Notes: generated by a model from the letters alone, not told the origin. DNA of 27,842 nt from an uncultured Bacteroidales bacterium (GCA_905235775.1 CAJOMY010000005.1:1-27842), one strand, 5' to 3'. Positions 14,746 through 22,704 are shown, counted from the stretch's first letter. A program made the numbers and translations.

Positions 14746-16050
14746 ATGTTCGAGTCCGTTACGAAAATGTTACCGCCCCTTCCGGAGCGTATGAGGCCCC
14801 AAAAGCTGTCTGATTATGTCGGTCAGCGGCACCTCGTCGGTCCCGGATGCATCCTGCGGAACATGATGGACTCGGGAGCGCTTTCTTCCTTTATTTTGTG
14901 GGGTCCTCCGGGGGTCGGCAAGACCACCCTGGCACGCATCATCGCCGGGACGCTGGACCGGGAGTTCTATACCCTGTCCGCCGTGAGCGCCGGTGTCAAG
15001 GAGGTGCGCGAGGTGATTGATGCCGCCAGGAGCAAGTCGCTCTTCTCCCTTTCCGGCGCCCCCATCCTTTTCATCGACGAGATCCACCGCTTCAACAAGG
15101 CGCAGCAGGATGCCCTGCTGGGTGCGGTTGAAGCCGGGACCATCGTCCTGATCGGCGCCACGACGGAGAATCCCTCTTTCGAGGTGATCACTCCCCTGCT
15201 TTCGCGTTGCCAGGTTTTTGTGCTTAAATCACTTGAAGTCGATGACCTGCAGCAATTGCTGGATCGTGCCCTGCGCGAGGACGAGCTCCTGAAAGAGCGC
15301 AGGATCGAGGTCCGGGAGACGGATGCGCTCTTCCGCCACAGCGGTGGCGACGCGCGCAAGTTGCTCAATATCTTGGAGATCGTCGTGGATGCGCAGGTCG
15401 GGAAAGCCGATCCTGTCGTGATCGACAACCGGACGGTTACGGAATGTCTGCAGGAGAATGTGGCCATCTATGACAAGGGCGGCGAAATGCATTATGACAT
15501 CATTTCCGCCTTCATCAAGAGCGTGCGCGGGTCGGATCCCAATGCGGCGGTGTATTGGATGGCGCGTATGCTGGATGGTGGAGAGGATCCCCTTTTCATC
15601 GCCCGGCGGCTCTGCATCCTGGCCGCCGAAGATGTTGGCCTCGCGAATCCCAACGCCTTGTTGCTGGCTGACGCCACTTTCCGTATCGTGCATTCCATCG
15701 GGATGCCGGAGGCGCGGATTCCGCTGAGTGAGTGTGCTGTTTACCTGGCCAGCTCGCCGAAGAGTAATTCCGCTTATCTGGCGATCGACAAGGCACTTGC
15801 AGCTGCGAAGTCCGACCAGACGGCCGCTGTGCCGCTCTATCTGCGCAATGCGCCCACGAAATTGATGGAAGATCTGGGCTATGCCGACGGCTACAAGTAT
15901 GCCCACGAATATCCCGGCCATTTCACGGACCTGGAGTTCCTTCCCGAAAAGTTCTCCGGCACCGCTTTCTATGAGCCCCAGCCCAACCCCCAGGAAGACC
16001 GCCTCAAGTCCTACCTGGAAGCCTGCTGGCCGAAATACTATTCCAAGTAG
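14746..16050 (+). CDS. rarA: Replication-associated recombination protein A (AAA ATPase)
   Basis: 434 residues, normal for RarA/MgsA. It acts at stalled or gapped replication forks together with SSB. Seen: MRPQKLSDYVGQRHL at the start, Walker A GPPGVGKTT (53-61), Walker B LFIDEIHRF (108-116), sensor 1 GATTENPSFEV near 138, sensor 2 near SGGDARKLLN, and the C-terminal tetramerisation domain typical of RarA (YWMARMLDGGEDPLFIARRL, YLASSPKSNSAY). Its last codons (SK-stop) are inside the left arm of the inverted repeat at 16043-16172. Confidence 0.95.
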   Translation: MFESVTKMLPPLPERMRPQKLSDYVGQRHLVGPGCILRNMMDSGALSSFILWGPPGVGKTTLARIIAGTLDREFYTLSAVSAGVKEVREVIDAARSKSLFSLSGAPILFIDEIHRFNKAQQDALLGAVEAGTIVLIGATTENPSFEVITPLLSRCQVFVLKSLEVDDLQQLLDRALREDELLKERRIEVRETDALFRHSGGDARKLLNILEIVVDAQVGKADPVVIDNRTVTECLQENVAIYDKGGEMHYDIISAFIKSVRGSDPNAAVYWMARMLDGGEDPLFIARRLCILAAEDVGLANPNALLLADATFRIVHSIGMPEARIPLSECAVYLASSPKSNSAYLAIDKALAAAKSDQTAAVPLYLRNAPTKLMEDLGYADGYKYAHEYPGHFTDLEFLPEKFSGTAFYEPQPNPQEDRLKSYLEACWPKYYSK

Positions 16051-16172
16051 CAGCCTGTACCCCTGAAAACGTCCTGCTTCGCAGGACCCCTCCCACGCCT
16101 GACGGCGCGGGCCCCTCCCTCTTACGGAGCCGAGGGTGGCTACGGTTTTCAGGGGTACAGGCTGCTACTTGG
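16043..16172. repeat. Multi-hairpin element bounded by perfect 28-bp inverted repeats, between convergent genes
   Basis: The outer arms 16043-16070 and 16145-16172 are perfectly complementary over 28 bp. The 74-nt interior contains three smaller hairpins: a 7-bp stem with a 3-nt loop (16071-16087), an 8-bp stem with one mismatch (16092-16111), and a CCCTC/GAGGG stem (16113-16136) with a short inner helix. The whole can fold as one long stem capped by a multi-branched head. Both arms contain AAGTAG, so the Lys and stop codons of rarA (+) and of the transglycosylase (-) lie inside the repeat. It should act as a bidirectional terminator. The shape also resembles REP/BIME or MITE-like mobile repeats. 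Confidence 0.85.
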
Positions 16173-17874
16173 TTGGAATCGTCAATTTCTGTCCGACGCG
16201 GATCGCGTCGGACTTCAGGCCGTTGGCCGTCTTGATGTCATTGACGCTGACGCCGGCATACTTGCTGGCGATCTTGCTCAGGGAATCACCTGACTTGACC
16301 GTATAGATCACGGTCTTGGGCGCACTGCCGGACGAAGATGAACCCCCGCCCGAGCCGCCCTGCGAGAGGGTCGGACCGCCGTTCTTGTAGATATACAGCG
16401 TCTGGCCGACCTGGATGTTGTTGGATCTCAGATTGTTCCAACTCTTGAGCTGGTTGACCGTGACGCCGTAGCGCGAAGCAATTTTGCCCAGATAATCCCC
16501 GCTCTTGACCTTGTAGGCGATCCGCTGCTGCGAGCTGCCGTTGCCGGACCGGCTTGCAGAGCGGCTGCCGGACCTGCTGTTCCCCTGCTCTTGCAGGACC
16601 CTGCCGGCAAGCAGGGAGTCCGCCTTGTAGGCGTAGAGCGAGTCGCGGCTGGCCTGCAGGAAGCCGGACGTCCAGGTGTAAGGGAGCTTCAGGACATAGG
16701 GATGGTTGTTGCCCGGGATGATGTCGTTGATGTACTGCGGATTGAGGTTCCGCAAGTCTTCCTTGGGCACGCCCACCACGGCTGAAATCTGGTCGAAGTG
16801 CAGGTTGCGACGGATCATGAAGGTGTCCGTCTGCGCAGGCACACCGGTGTTCTGCGGCACGATGCCGTATTCGCGGTAGTAGGTCATCGCATACATGGCG
16901 GCCACGAAGGCAGGAACGTAGTTGCGCGTCTCCTTCGGGAGATAGGGATAAATGCTCCAGTAGTCCCGCTTGCCGTCCGCGCGGCGTATGGCCTTGGCCA
17001 CGTTGCCGGCGCCGCAGTTGTATGAACTGATGGCCAGCGTCCAGTCCCCGAAGGTCCGGTAGGCGTCGCGCAGGTAGCGTGCAGCGGCGTCCACGGACTT
17101 CTCCACGTCCAGTCGCTCGTCCACGTAGGAGTTGATCTCCAGGCCGTAACTGGTGCCGGTCTGGTACATGAACTGCCAGATGCCGCGCGCCCCGGCCCGG
17201 GAAGTCGCAACCGGGTTCAGCATCGACTCGATGATGGCCATGTACTTGAGCTCCTGCGGCAGTCCGTAGCGGAGCAGGATGTCCTCGAAAATCGGGAAAT
17301 AGTAGTTGCTCAGGCCGAGTACGCGGCCCATGCGGGAGGTCATGCGCTCGGAATACAGGATGATGTAGTTCTTGACGACGTCGTTGTAGGGCAGCGTGAT
17401 GAAGGAGTTCATCGCCGAGAGACGGCGCATCATCTCGGCATCGGACACGTTGGAGGTGAAGCGCACGGTGTCCATGTCGTACTCGTTGACGACGTCGAAG
17501 TCGCTGGTCAGCGTATTTTTATACCAGAGGTGCAGCAGGCTGTCCGTGGCTTCGGGCGTGTACTCGAAGCCTCCTTCCTGCATCTCGCGTTCCAGTTCGG
17601 CAATCTCCTCCTCATCCAGGGTGGCCTGGTTGCGATAATGGTCCAGCAGCAGCTGCAGCGAATCCAGCTCGCTGCGCAGGACTTCGTTCTCCTGGCGGAT
17701 CTGTTTTTTCTTTCCGCCGAAGGTGGTGTTCATCCATTCACGGAAAGTCTGCTTCTTCTGCGGCTGCACCTGAACCTCCGCCTCGACGGTTTCGGTATTC
17801 TCCTGGCCGTTCTGGGCGCCCAGCGGAAGGCTCAAGGTGCAACTCAGCAGGAATAGGGTCGATAATCTCTTCAT
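16165..17874 (-). CDS. Membrane-bound lytic murein transglycosylase with two LysM domains (MltD-like)
   Basis: 569 residues from ATG 17874; the TTG two codons upstream gives the longest frame but is less likely. It cleaves peptidoglycan glycan strands in the periplasm. Seen: signal peptide (residues 1-20, LSTLFLLSCTLSLPLGA), a coiled coil at about 55-100, the SLT domain with catalytic Glu near 216 in AIIESMLNP followed by SRAGARGIWQFM, and a NCGAGNV segment, then a Ser/Gly/Arg linker (RSGSRSASRSGNG) and two LysM repeats (about 445-490 and 520-569) that bind peptidoglycan. The gene starts 2 nt after the stop of the DUF5683 gene and belongs to the parAB unit. Its final Lys and stop codons are inside the repeat at 16043-16172. 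Confidence 0.93.
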   Translation of the reverse strand: MKRLSTLFLLSCTLSLPLGAQNGQENTETVEAEVQVQPQKKQTFREWMNTTFGGKKKQIRQENEVLRSELDSLQLLLDHYRNQATLDEEEIAELEREMQEGGFEYTPEATDSLLHLWYKNTLTSDFDVVNEYDMDTVRFTSNVSDAEMMRRLSAMNSFITLPYNDVVKNYIILYSERMTSRMGRVLGLSNYYFPIFEDILLRYGLPQELKYMAIIESMLNPVATSRAGARGIWQFMYQTGTSYGLEINSYVDERLDVEKSVDAAARYLRDAYRTFGDWTLAISSYNCGAGNVAKAIRRADGKRDYWSIYPYLPKETRNYVPAFVAAMYAMTYYREYGIVPQNTGVPAQTDTFMIRRNLHFDQISAVVGVPKEDLRNLNPQYINDIIPGNNHPYVLKLPYTWTSGFLQASRDSLYAYKADSLLAGRVLQEQGNSRSGSRSASRSGNGSSQQRIAYKVKSGDYLGKIASRYGVTVNQLKSWNNLRSNNIQVGQTLYIYKNGGPTLSQGGSGGGSSSSGSAPKTVIYTVKSGDSLSKIASKYAGVSVNDIKTANGLKSDAIRVGQKLTIPTK

Positions 17875-17876
17875 TG

Positions 17877-18770
17877 TCAAAAACTAACACCCAGTCGTAA
17901 GCCGAAGGCCGTCTGCTGGGATACAGGGTTGATGGAGGCGAACTGGCGCTCCGGCACGATCACGGCCGGAGCAACCCGCAGGGCGATGTTGTCATCCACC
18001 TCGAAATTGTGCATGTACGAGAAGACGTTGGCATCGATGACCTGCAGGAGATACAGGACGGCGATGGCCAGGACGGAATAGTCCCGGTAGCGCCGGTAAA
18101 CGTTTCGGTAATAGAGGGCCTGATCGGCCGATATGGGGCCGGAATAGCCGGATTCCGGGTCCGTGGCTTCCAGGTAGATGTTCTTGAAACGCAGATAGTT
18201 GACCTGGCAGTCGCTGTAATAATGCACGGCAAATCCGATGGCCCCCAGATAGATGGGGAGCTTCCAGTACTCGCGGTTGTAGATCTGCCCGAGTCCCGGG
18301 ACCAGGAGCGAAAAGAGCGTCGCCTTGCCCGGATGCGGGTACACGCTGGGCCGGTAACTGATCACACCGTCCAGGAGCGTCCCCCAGTAGGCGACTCCGG
18401 CGCCGATGAAGCAGTACTTGGCCGCCTCCTTGTTGCCCTGGGTCTGGAGATAGATGCCGGCGCCGAGGCTTCCGCCGATGGCGCCATAGACGATGGGGAG
18501 CTTCCAGGCCTGCCTGTTATAAATCTGCGAGCCGCCGATGATCAGAGCGGAGCCGGCCGTCATCGTCCCGATCTTTATCTCGTTCCGATGCTGCAGGCCA
18601 CCGAAATATTCCTTGAAGGAGAAGAGTACGTCCGTGGAATCGGACGAGGCCGTATCGTCATTGTATTGCTGGGAGAAGGCTTGCTCCTTGAACTGGGCCG
18701 AAGCGGACCAACACGCACTGACGGTGAGCAGCGCCGTCAGCAGGGGGCGGATCAACTTCGGGGCTCTCAT
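17877..18770 (-). CDS. DUF5683 family membrane/envelope protein
   Basis: 297 residues with an N-terminal signal sequence (about 1-25, ending SASA). The core contains two copies of one pattern, IYNRQAWKLPIVYGAIGG (near residue 82) and PGLGQIYNREYWKLPIYLGAIG (near 160), each followed by hydrophobic helices; PGLGQ.YN..YWK is the mark of DUF5683. Function is unknown. The family recurs next to parAB and a LysM transglycosylase in Bacteroidota, which suggests a role in envelope biogenesis. The start overlaps the parB stop (TGATG), so the two are translationally coupled. Confidence 0.85.
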   Translation of the reverse strand: MRAPKLIRPLLTALLTVSACWSASAQFKEQAFSQQYNDDTASSDSTDVLFSFKEYFGGLQHRNEIKIGTMTAGSALIIGGSQIYNRQAWKLPIVYGAIGGSLGAGIYLQTQGNKEAAKYCFIGAGVAYWGTLLDGVISYRPSVYPHPGKATLFSLLVPGLGQIYNREYWKLPIYLGAIGFAVHYYSDCQVNYLRFKNIYLEATDPESGYSGPISADQALYYRNVYRRYRDYSVLAIAVLYLLQVIDANVFSYMHNFEVDDNIALRVAPAVIVPERQFASINPVSQQTAFGLRLGVSF

Positions 18771-19717
18771 CAGAACTGTTTTTCTTCGAGGGCCTTGACG
18801 AAAGCCTTCACCTCGTCGTCCGAGTCGAAGCGGATGGTCATGATACCTTTGCCGGCGGCCGTCCGTTTCAGGGAAATGTCGTTGGAGAAATATTTGCCCA
18901 CGTGCTCCAGGATACGATAGTAGTCCTGCGGAAGATCCTGGACGGGGTGGGCGGAGCGGACTTTGTTCCGGGCGGCATCCGGGTCCGTCTGCAACTTGCG
19001 AACGATGTTCTCAAGCTCGCGGACGGACAGCGCGTCCCGGATGACGAGATCGCAGAGATGCTCCTGCATCTCGGGCGATTCGACGCCGAGAAGGGCTTTG
19101 GCGTGTCCGGCGGAAAGCAGCCCCACTTTGATGTCATGCTGGACTTTCGCGGGCAGCTTCAGCAGGCGTATCGTATTGGCCACGGTGGCGCGCTTCTTTC
19201 CTACCCGCTCGGCCAGGTTGTCCTGCGTGAGCTGGCATTCGTCGATCAGGCGACGGTAGCTGAGGGCCAGTTCAATCGGGTCGAGGTCCTCGCGCTGGAC
19301 ATTCTCTACGATGGCCATCTCGAGCATGCCCTGGTCGTTGGTGTCGCGGATGTAGGCCGGGATCGTATCCATGCCGGCGAGACGGCAGGCCTTGTATCGG
19401 CGCTCGCCGCTGATGATCTGGTAGCGGCGCTCCTCGATGCGGCGCACGGTGATGGGCTGGATGAGCCCGAGCGTGCGGATGGATGCGGCCAGTTCCTCCA
19501 GGGCCGTCTGGTCGAAGGACATACGGGGCTGGAAAGGATTGGGCTCGATCATGTCCACGGGAATGCGCAGGATGTCCGCCGTGTTCTCCTGACGGCCGTG
19601 CGTTCCGACGATTTCCTTGTTGACATAGCCGACTGGCTGGCGCAGCTGGTCGGCGTCGGGCACTTCTCCGAGCAGGGCGCTCAGTCCCTTGCCGAGTCCG
19701 CGGGGTTCTCTGCTCAT
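18770..19717 (-). CDS. parB: Chromosome-partitioning protein ParB
   Basis: 315 residues. A CTP-dependent clamp that loads at parS sites near the origin and works with ParA in chromosome segregation. Seen: N-terminal ParA-interaction segment GLGKGLSALLGE (7-18), the CTP-binding box with GERRYKACR (104-112), ENVQREDLDPIELA (138-151), an HTH at about 162-185 (LTQDNLAERVGKKRATVAN) for parS recognition, and a C-terminal dimerisation region. All family parts are present. It overlaps the parA stop by 4 nt (ATGA). No parS site was found in this window by eye. Confidence 0.96.
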   Translation of the reverse strand: MSREPRGLGKGLSALLGEVPDADQLRQPVGYVNKEIVGTHGRQENTADILRIPVDMIEPNPFQPRMSFDQTALEELAASIRTLGLIQPITVRRIEERRYQIISGERRYKACRLAGMDTIPAYIRDTNDQGMLEMAIVENVQREDLDPIELALSYRRLIDECQLTQDNLAERVGKKRATVANTIRLLKLPAKVQHDIKVGLLSAGHAKALLGVESPEMQEHLCDLVIRDALSVRELENIVRKLQTDPDAARNKVRSAHPVQDLPQDYYRILEHVGKYFSNDISLKRTAAGKGIMTIRFDSDDEVKAFVKALEEKQF

Positions 19718-20490
19718 AGGCTTTCTCCGTTATGCTCCAACACTTCCCGGGCGAGATTGAGGTAGTTGGTGGAGCCGTTGCACATAATATCGTAAAGGAT
19801 GATGGGTTTGCCGTGGGACGGCGCCTCACTGAGCCGGATGTTGCGCTGGATGACGGTCTTAAAGACCAGTTCGCGGAAATGCTCGCGCAACTCGTCAAGT
19901 ACCTGGGTGTGGACGCGGGTCCGTCCGTCAAACATCGTGACCACGAAACCTTCGATGGTCAAGTCGGAATTGACCCCGCCCTGTACGAGGCGGATGGTCT
20001 GCAGGAGCTTGCCGAGGCCCTCCAGGGCGAAGAATTCCGGCTGGACGGGGATGATCACGGAGTCGGCCGCCGCAAGTGTGTTGACCGTGATGAGGCCCAG
20101 CGACGGCGAGCAGTCTATGATGATGTAGTCGTAATTGTCCCGGATGGGCGCAAGCGCATGCTTGAGCAGCATTTCACGGTTTTCCGCCTCCAGCATTTCG
20201 ATCTCCGCTCCCACGAGATTGATGTGCGAGGGAATCATGTGCAGGCCGGCGATCTCCGTCTGGATCAAGGCGTCCGCTGCGTCGATACGGCCGATCATCA
20301 GCTCGTACAACGTGCGGTGCTGGTCGTTGTCCGGCGCGAAATTCAGGCCGGAGGTCGTATTGGCCTGCGGGTCCGCGTCGATAATCAGCACTTTCTTCTC
20401 GAGGACGGCGAGCGACGCCGCCAGATTGATGGCGGTGGTCGTCTTGCCGACCCCTCCCTTTTGATTGGCTATAGCTATGACTTTACCCAT
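19714..20490 (-). CDS. parA: Chromosome-partitioning ATPase ParA/Soj
   Basis: 258 residues, usual length for chromosomal Soj-type ParA. It binds DNA nonspecifically as an ATP dimer and is stimulated by ParB. Seen: deviant Walker A KGGVGKTT (11-18), switch I DADPQANTT near 39, switch II DCSPSLG near 129, PVQPEFFALEG and the C-terminal SEAPSHGKPI segment. It is first in the unit parA-parB-DUF5683-transglycosylase, each gene overlapping or nearly touching the next, with the promoter at 20513-20520. Confidence 0.96.
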   Translation of the reverse strand: MGKVIAIANQKGGVGKTTTAINLAASLAVLEKKVLIIDADPQANTTSGLNFAPDNDQHRTLYELMIGRIDAADALIQTEIAGLHMIPSHINLVGAEIEMLEAENREMLLKHALAPIRDNYDYIIIDCSPSLGLITVNTLAAADSVIIPVQPEFFALEGLGKLLQTIRLVQGGVNSDLTIEGFVVTMFDGRTRVHTQVLDELREHFRELVFKTVIQRNIRLSEAPSHGKPIILYDIMCNGSTNYLNLAREVLEHNGESL

Positions 20491-20508
20491 AATCCGTATA
20501 ATCCTAAT

Positions 20509-20540
20509 TTTGCAAATTTAACAAAAAATCCCTATTTTCG
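20509..20540 (+). promoter_or_regulatory. Promoter of the lipid kinase gene, box 4 nt from ATG
   Basis: TTTG (20509-20512), a 20-nt spacer and TATTTTCG (20533-20540), with the ATG 4 nt further on. The -33 element directly abuts the -7 box of the divergent parA promoter (20513-20520), so the two promoters probably compete or interfere. Confidence 0.6.
20513..20520 (-). promoter_or_regulatory. -7 box TAAATTTG of the parA operon
   Basis: A perfect TAnnTTTG on the minus strand, 22 nt before the parA ATG. No -33 TTTG at the usual distance. Confidence 0.55.
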
Positions 20541-20544
20541 TGGT

Positions 20545-21495
20545 ATGTCTAAAACAAAAACCGCATGGTACTTCATCGTCAATCCCCGGGCCGGTTCCGG
20601 GAGGACGATGACCGAATGGGTTCCGGCCGAGCGCATGCTTGAGCAGAGAGGGATACCTTTCATCACAGCCATGACGGATCATAAGAAACATGCCGTAGAA
20701 CTGGCCCGGGAGGCTGCTGCAGAGGGTTATCGGCGGATTGCCGCCGTGGGCGGCGACGGTTCCCTGCACGAAGTGCTGGGCGGGGTCTGCGACTGGTGCG
20801 CCGGGACAGGGACGCCCCCGGAGGAGTTCTGCGTCACCGTGGTCCCCATCGGATCCGGAAACGACTGGATCAAATCCTGCCGCGTGCCGGACGACGTGGA
20901 GGAAGTGATCCGGCTCATCGACGAGGAGTCGTTCGGCTGGATGGACATTGTCCGCGGTATCAGCCAGGGCGGCAAGGTCTCCTGGATGGCGAACGGTTGC
21001 GGACTCGGTTTCGACTCGCATGTCTGCGATCGCGTGAACCGCCAGAAAGAGCGTGGCATGCGCGGCAAAATGATCTATCTCAACGCCTTGCGCCATACGC
21101 TTTTCAATACCCGGTCCATCCGCATCTCCGTCCTCGCGGACGGGAAAGAAGTATTCAGCGGAGAGGCCTATTCCCTTGCGTCAGGCAACGGCCCCTGGTC
21201 CGGCGGCGGCATGCGGCAGGTACCGTTGGCCGCCAACGACGACGGGCTGTTGGACTACATGGTTGTCCCGAAGGCGAAGTTGTCCAGCCTGGCGAAGGAG
21301 ATTCCGCGCCTGTTTTCGGGGACGGTCCACGAGTCGGCCCTGATCGTCAGCGGCCGCTGCCGGGTTCTGCAGGTGGCCCCCCTGGACGAGTCCTCAGCTG
21401 ACATCATCGAATTCGACGGCGAGATCGAAGGCCGGTTGCCGCTTTCCCTGGAGATCACCGGGAAGCGCATCCAGGTCTTGCGCGGCAGGGACTGA
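20545..21495 (+). CDS. Diacylglycerol kinase-family lipid kinase (DagK/YegS type)
   Basis: 316 residues from ATG 20545. The frame is open far upstream across parA, but the promoter box at 20533-20540 and the family start fix this codon. Seen: VNPRAGSGR (12-20), ATP-binding GGDGS (69-73), PIGSGND (101-107), an N-terminal kinase lobe and a C-terminal beta domain with SLASGNGPWSGGGM and DDGLLDYMVV. The family phosphorylates diacylglycerol, sphingoid bases or related lipids using ATP; the true substrate here is unknown. Bacteroidota make sphingolipids, so a sphingoid base is possible. It is a single-gene unit facing obg. Confidence 0.88.
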   Translation: MSKTKTAWYFIVNPRAGSGRTMTEWVPAERMLEQRGIPFITAMTDHKKHAVELAREAAAEGYRRIAAVGGDGSLHEVLGGVCDWCAGTGTPPEEFCVTVVPIGSGNDWIKSCRVPDDVEEVIRLIDEESFGWMDIVRGISQGGKVSWMANGCGLGFDSHVCDRVNRQKERGMRGKMIYLNALRHTLFNTRSIRISVLADGKEVFSGEAYSLASGNGPWSGGGMRQVPLAANDDGLLDYMVVPKAKLSSLAKEIPRLFSGTVHESALIVSGRCRVLQVAPLDESSADIIEFDGEIEGRLPLSLEITGKRIQVLRGRD

Positions 21496-21501
21496 CGCGC
21501 C

Positions 21502-21529
21502 TGTCATCCTGGGCGAAGCGGAGAATCTA
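21502..21529. repeat. Interspersed intergenic repeat, copy 1 (GTCATCCTG..GCGAAGC..AATCTA type)
   Basis: A 28-nt unit filling almost the whole gap between the lipid kinase and obg. It matches the copy at 26291-26336 in its key parts (TGTCATCCTG, GCGAAGC/GCGAAG, GAATCTA). The final CTA, read on the minus strand, is the TAG stop of obg. Confidence 0.65.
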
Positions 21530-22519
21530 GGCCTGCAAGGCCCTCCAGAGTGTGTCTTTCAGCTCCTGCAACCCCTCCCCTGTACTGGATGAGATGAACA
21601 CGCAAGGCACTTTGCGCGGCAGGTGCGGCTTGATCATTTTCTCCAGTTCTGCGTCAATCAGGTCGCATTTCGTAACAGCGAGCACCCGTTGTTTGGTCAA
21701 CAGTTCAGGGTTATACTGCTTGAGTTCGGCCAGCAGGGTCTTGTAGGCGGTGGCGATATCTTCTTCCTCCACGCTTACCATGAAGAGCAGCACGGAGTTG
21801 CGCTCGATGTGGCGCAGGAAGCGGATGCCGATTCCCTTGCCCTCGTGCGCGCCCTCGATGATGCCGGGGATGTCCGCCATCACGAACGATTTGTCGTCGT
21901 AGTAGCGCACGATGCCGAGGTTCGGCTCCAGCGTGGTGAAAGCGTAGGAGGCAATCTTGGGCTTGGCGGCCGTGATTGTGGACAGGAGCGTTGATTTCCC
22001 GGCGTTCGGGAAGCCGACCAGGCCGACGTCCGCCAGCAGTTTGAGTTCCAGGACATAGACGCCCTCCTCCCCTTCTTCGCCCGGTTGGGCGAAGCGCGGG
22101 GTCTGCAGGGTCGGCGTCTTGAAATTGTTGTTTCCCAGGCCGCCCTTGCCGCCGCGGCAGAGGATGCGCTCCTCCCCTGCCTCCATCATTTCGAAGAGCA
22201 CCTCGTCCGTGTCGGCGTTTTTGGCTGCCGTGCCGATGGGCACGTCCAGGATGATGTCCGCGCCGTTCTTGCCGGTGCGCAGGTCGCTGCCGCCTTTCTC
22301 GCCGTCCTCGGCATGGATGTGCTTGCGGTACTTGAGGTGGATCAGCGTCCAGAACTGCGGGTTCGCGCGCAGGATGATGTGTCCGCCACGCCCGCCGTCC
22401 CCGCCGTCCGGTCCCCCCTTGGGGACGTACTTGGCGCGGTGCAGGTGCGCACTCCCCGCTCCCCCGTGCCCGGAGGCGCAGTAGATCTTGACGTAGTCTA
22501 TGAAGTTGCTTTCAGCCAT
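21527..22519 (-). CDS. obg: GTPase Obg/CgtA
   Basis: 330 residues. A ribosome-associated GTPase needed for 50S assembly and linked to the stringent response. Seen: the glycine-rich Obg fold (ASGHGGAGSAHLHRAKYVPK, GGPDGGDGGRGG, RGGKGGLGN) in residues 1-158, then the G domain with G1 GFPNAGKST (169-177), G3 DIPGIIEGAHEG, and G4 TKCD near 287. It ends just after the G domain, without the optional C-terminal OCT domain; this is normal for many species. The stop codon is supplied by the repeat at 21502-21529. Confidence 0.96.
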   Translation of the reverse strand: MAESNFIDYVKIYCASGHGGAGSAHLHRAKYVPKGGPDGGDGGRGGHIILRANPQFWTLIHLKYRKHIHAEDGEKGGSDLRTGKNGADIILDVPIGTAAKNADTDEVLFEMMEAGEERILCRGGKGGLGNNNFKTPTLQTPRFAQPGEEGEEGVYVLELKLLADVGLVGFPNAGKSTLLSTITAAKPKIASYAFTTLEPNLGIVRYYDDKSFVMADIPGIIEGAHEGKGIGIRFLRHIERNSVLLFMVSVEEEDIATAYKTLLAELKQYNPELLTKQRVLAVTKCDLIDAELEKMIKPHLPRKVPCVFISSSTGEGLQELKDTLWRALQA

Positions 22520-22538
22520 AGTTTATCTCTCAAACGTG

Positions 22539-22546
22539 CAAATTTA
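22539..22546 (-). promoter_or_regulatory. -7 box TAAATTTG of obg
   Basis: A perfect TAnnTTTG on the minus strand, 19 nt before the obg ATG. No -33 match. Confidence 0.5.
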
Positions 22547-22593
22547 CGGAATCTTTTTGATTTCCCGAAGCGGGGAGCCCCGACAGCCCTGGC

Positions 22594-22704
22594 GGGGTTG
22601 CGCTTGCCAGAAGTTTCGACGCCGTGACCACTGTCAATAAGGATTTTCGGACTGCGTCCGATAGCCGCTGCGCTCTCACAATTGTTCCAATTGTTCGGTT
22701 TCAT
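22594..22704 (-). pseudogene. 5' remnant of an N-acetylmuramoyl-L-alanine amidase gene
   Basis: A frame starting at ATG 22704 encodes KILIDSGHGVETSGKRNP within its first 37 residues. This matches the start of Amidase_3 enzymes of Bacteroidota and their phages (ILIDNGHG.(D/N)TPGKRSP), including the first zinc-binding His. Similarity stops after RNP; the frame then runs through unrelated sequence into obg and ends at 22498. No further amidase motifs are found downstream. Such amidases often sit in prophage-like or mobile regions, so this may be a scar left by a decayed element. The match is from memory of the motif. Confidence 0.5.

Noticed and set aside
19732..20544. N-terminal extension of the lipid kinase frame across parA
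   Set aside because: The frame is open by chance over the parA gene. The promoter box at 20533-20540 and the family start at MSKTKTAWYF place the true start at 20545.
18770..20545. parS sites near parAB
   Set aside because: I looked by eye for palindromes like TGTTTCACGTGAAACA across the window and found no acceptable match. They may lie outside the window.
22498..22593. Treating the whole 68-codon frame beginning at 22704 as a functional small gene
   Set aside because: After the amidase-like start, its second half has no recognisable pattern and runs over the obg promoter and start codon, which is more likely read-through of a broken gene.
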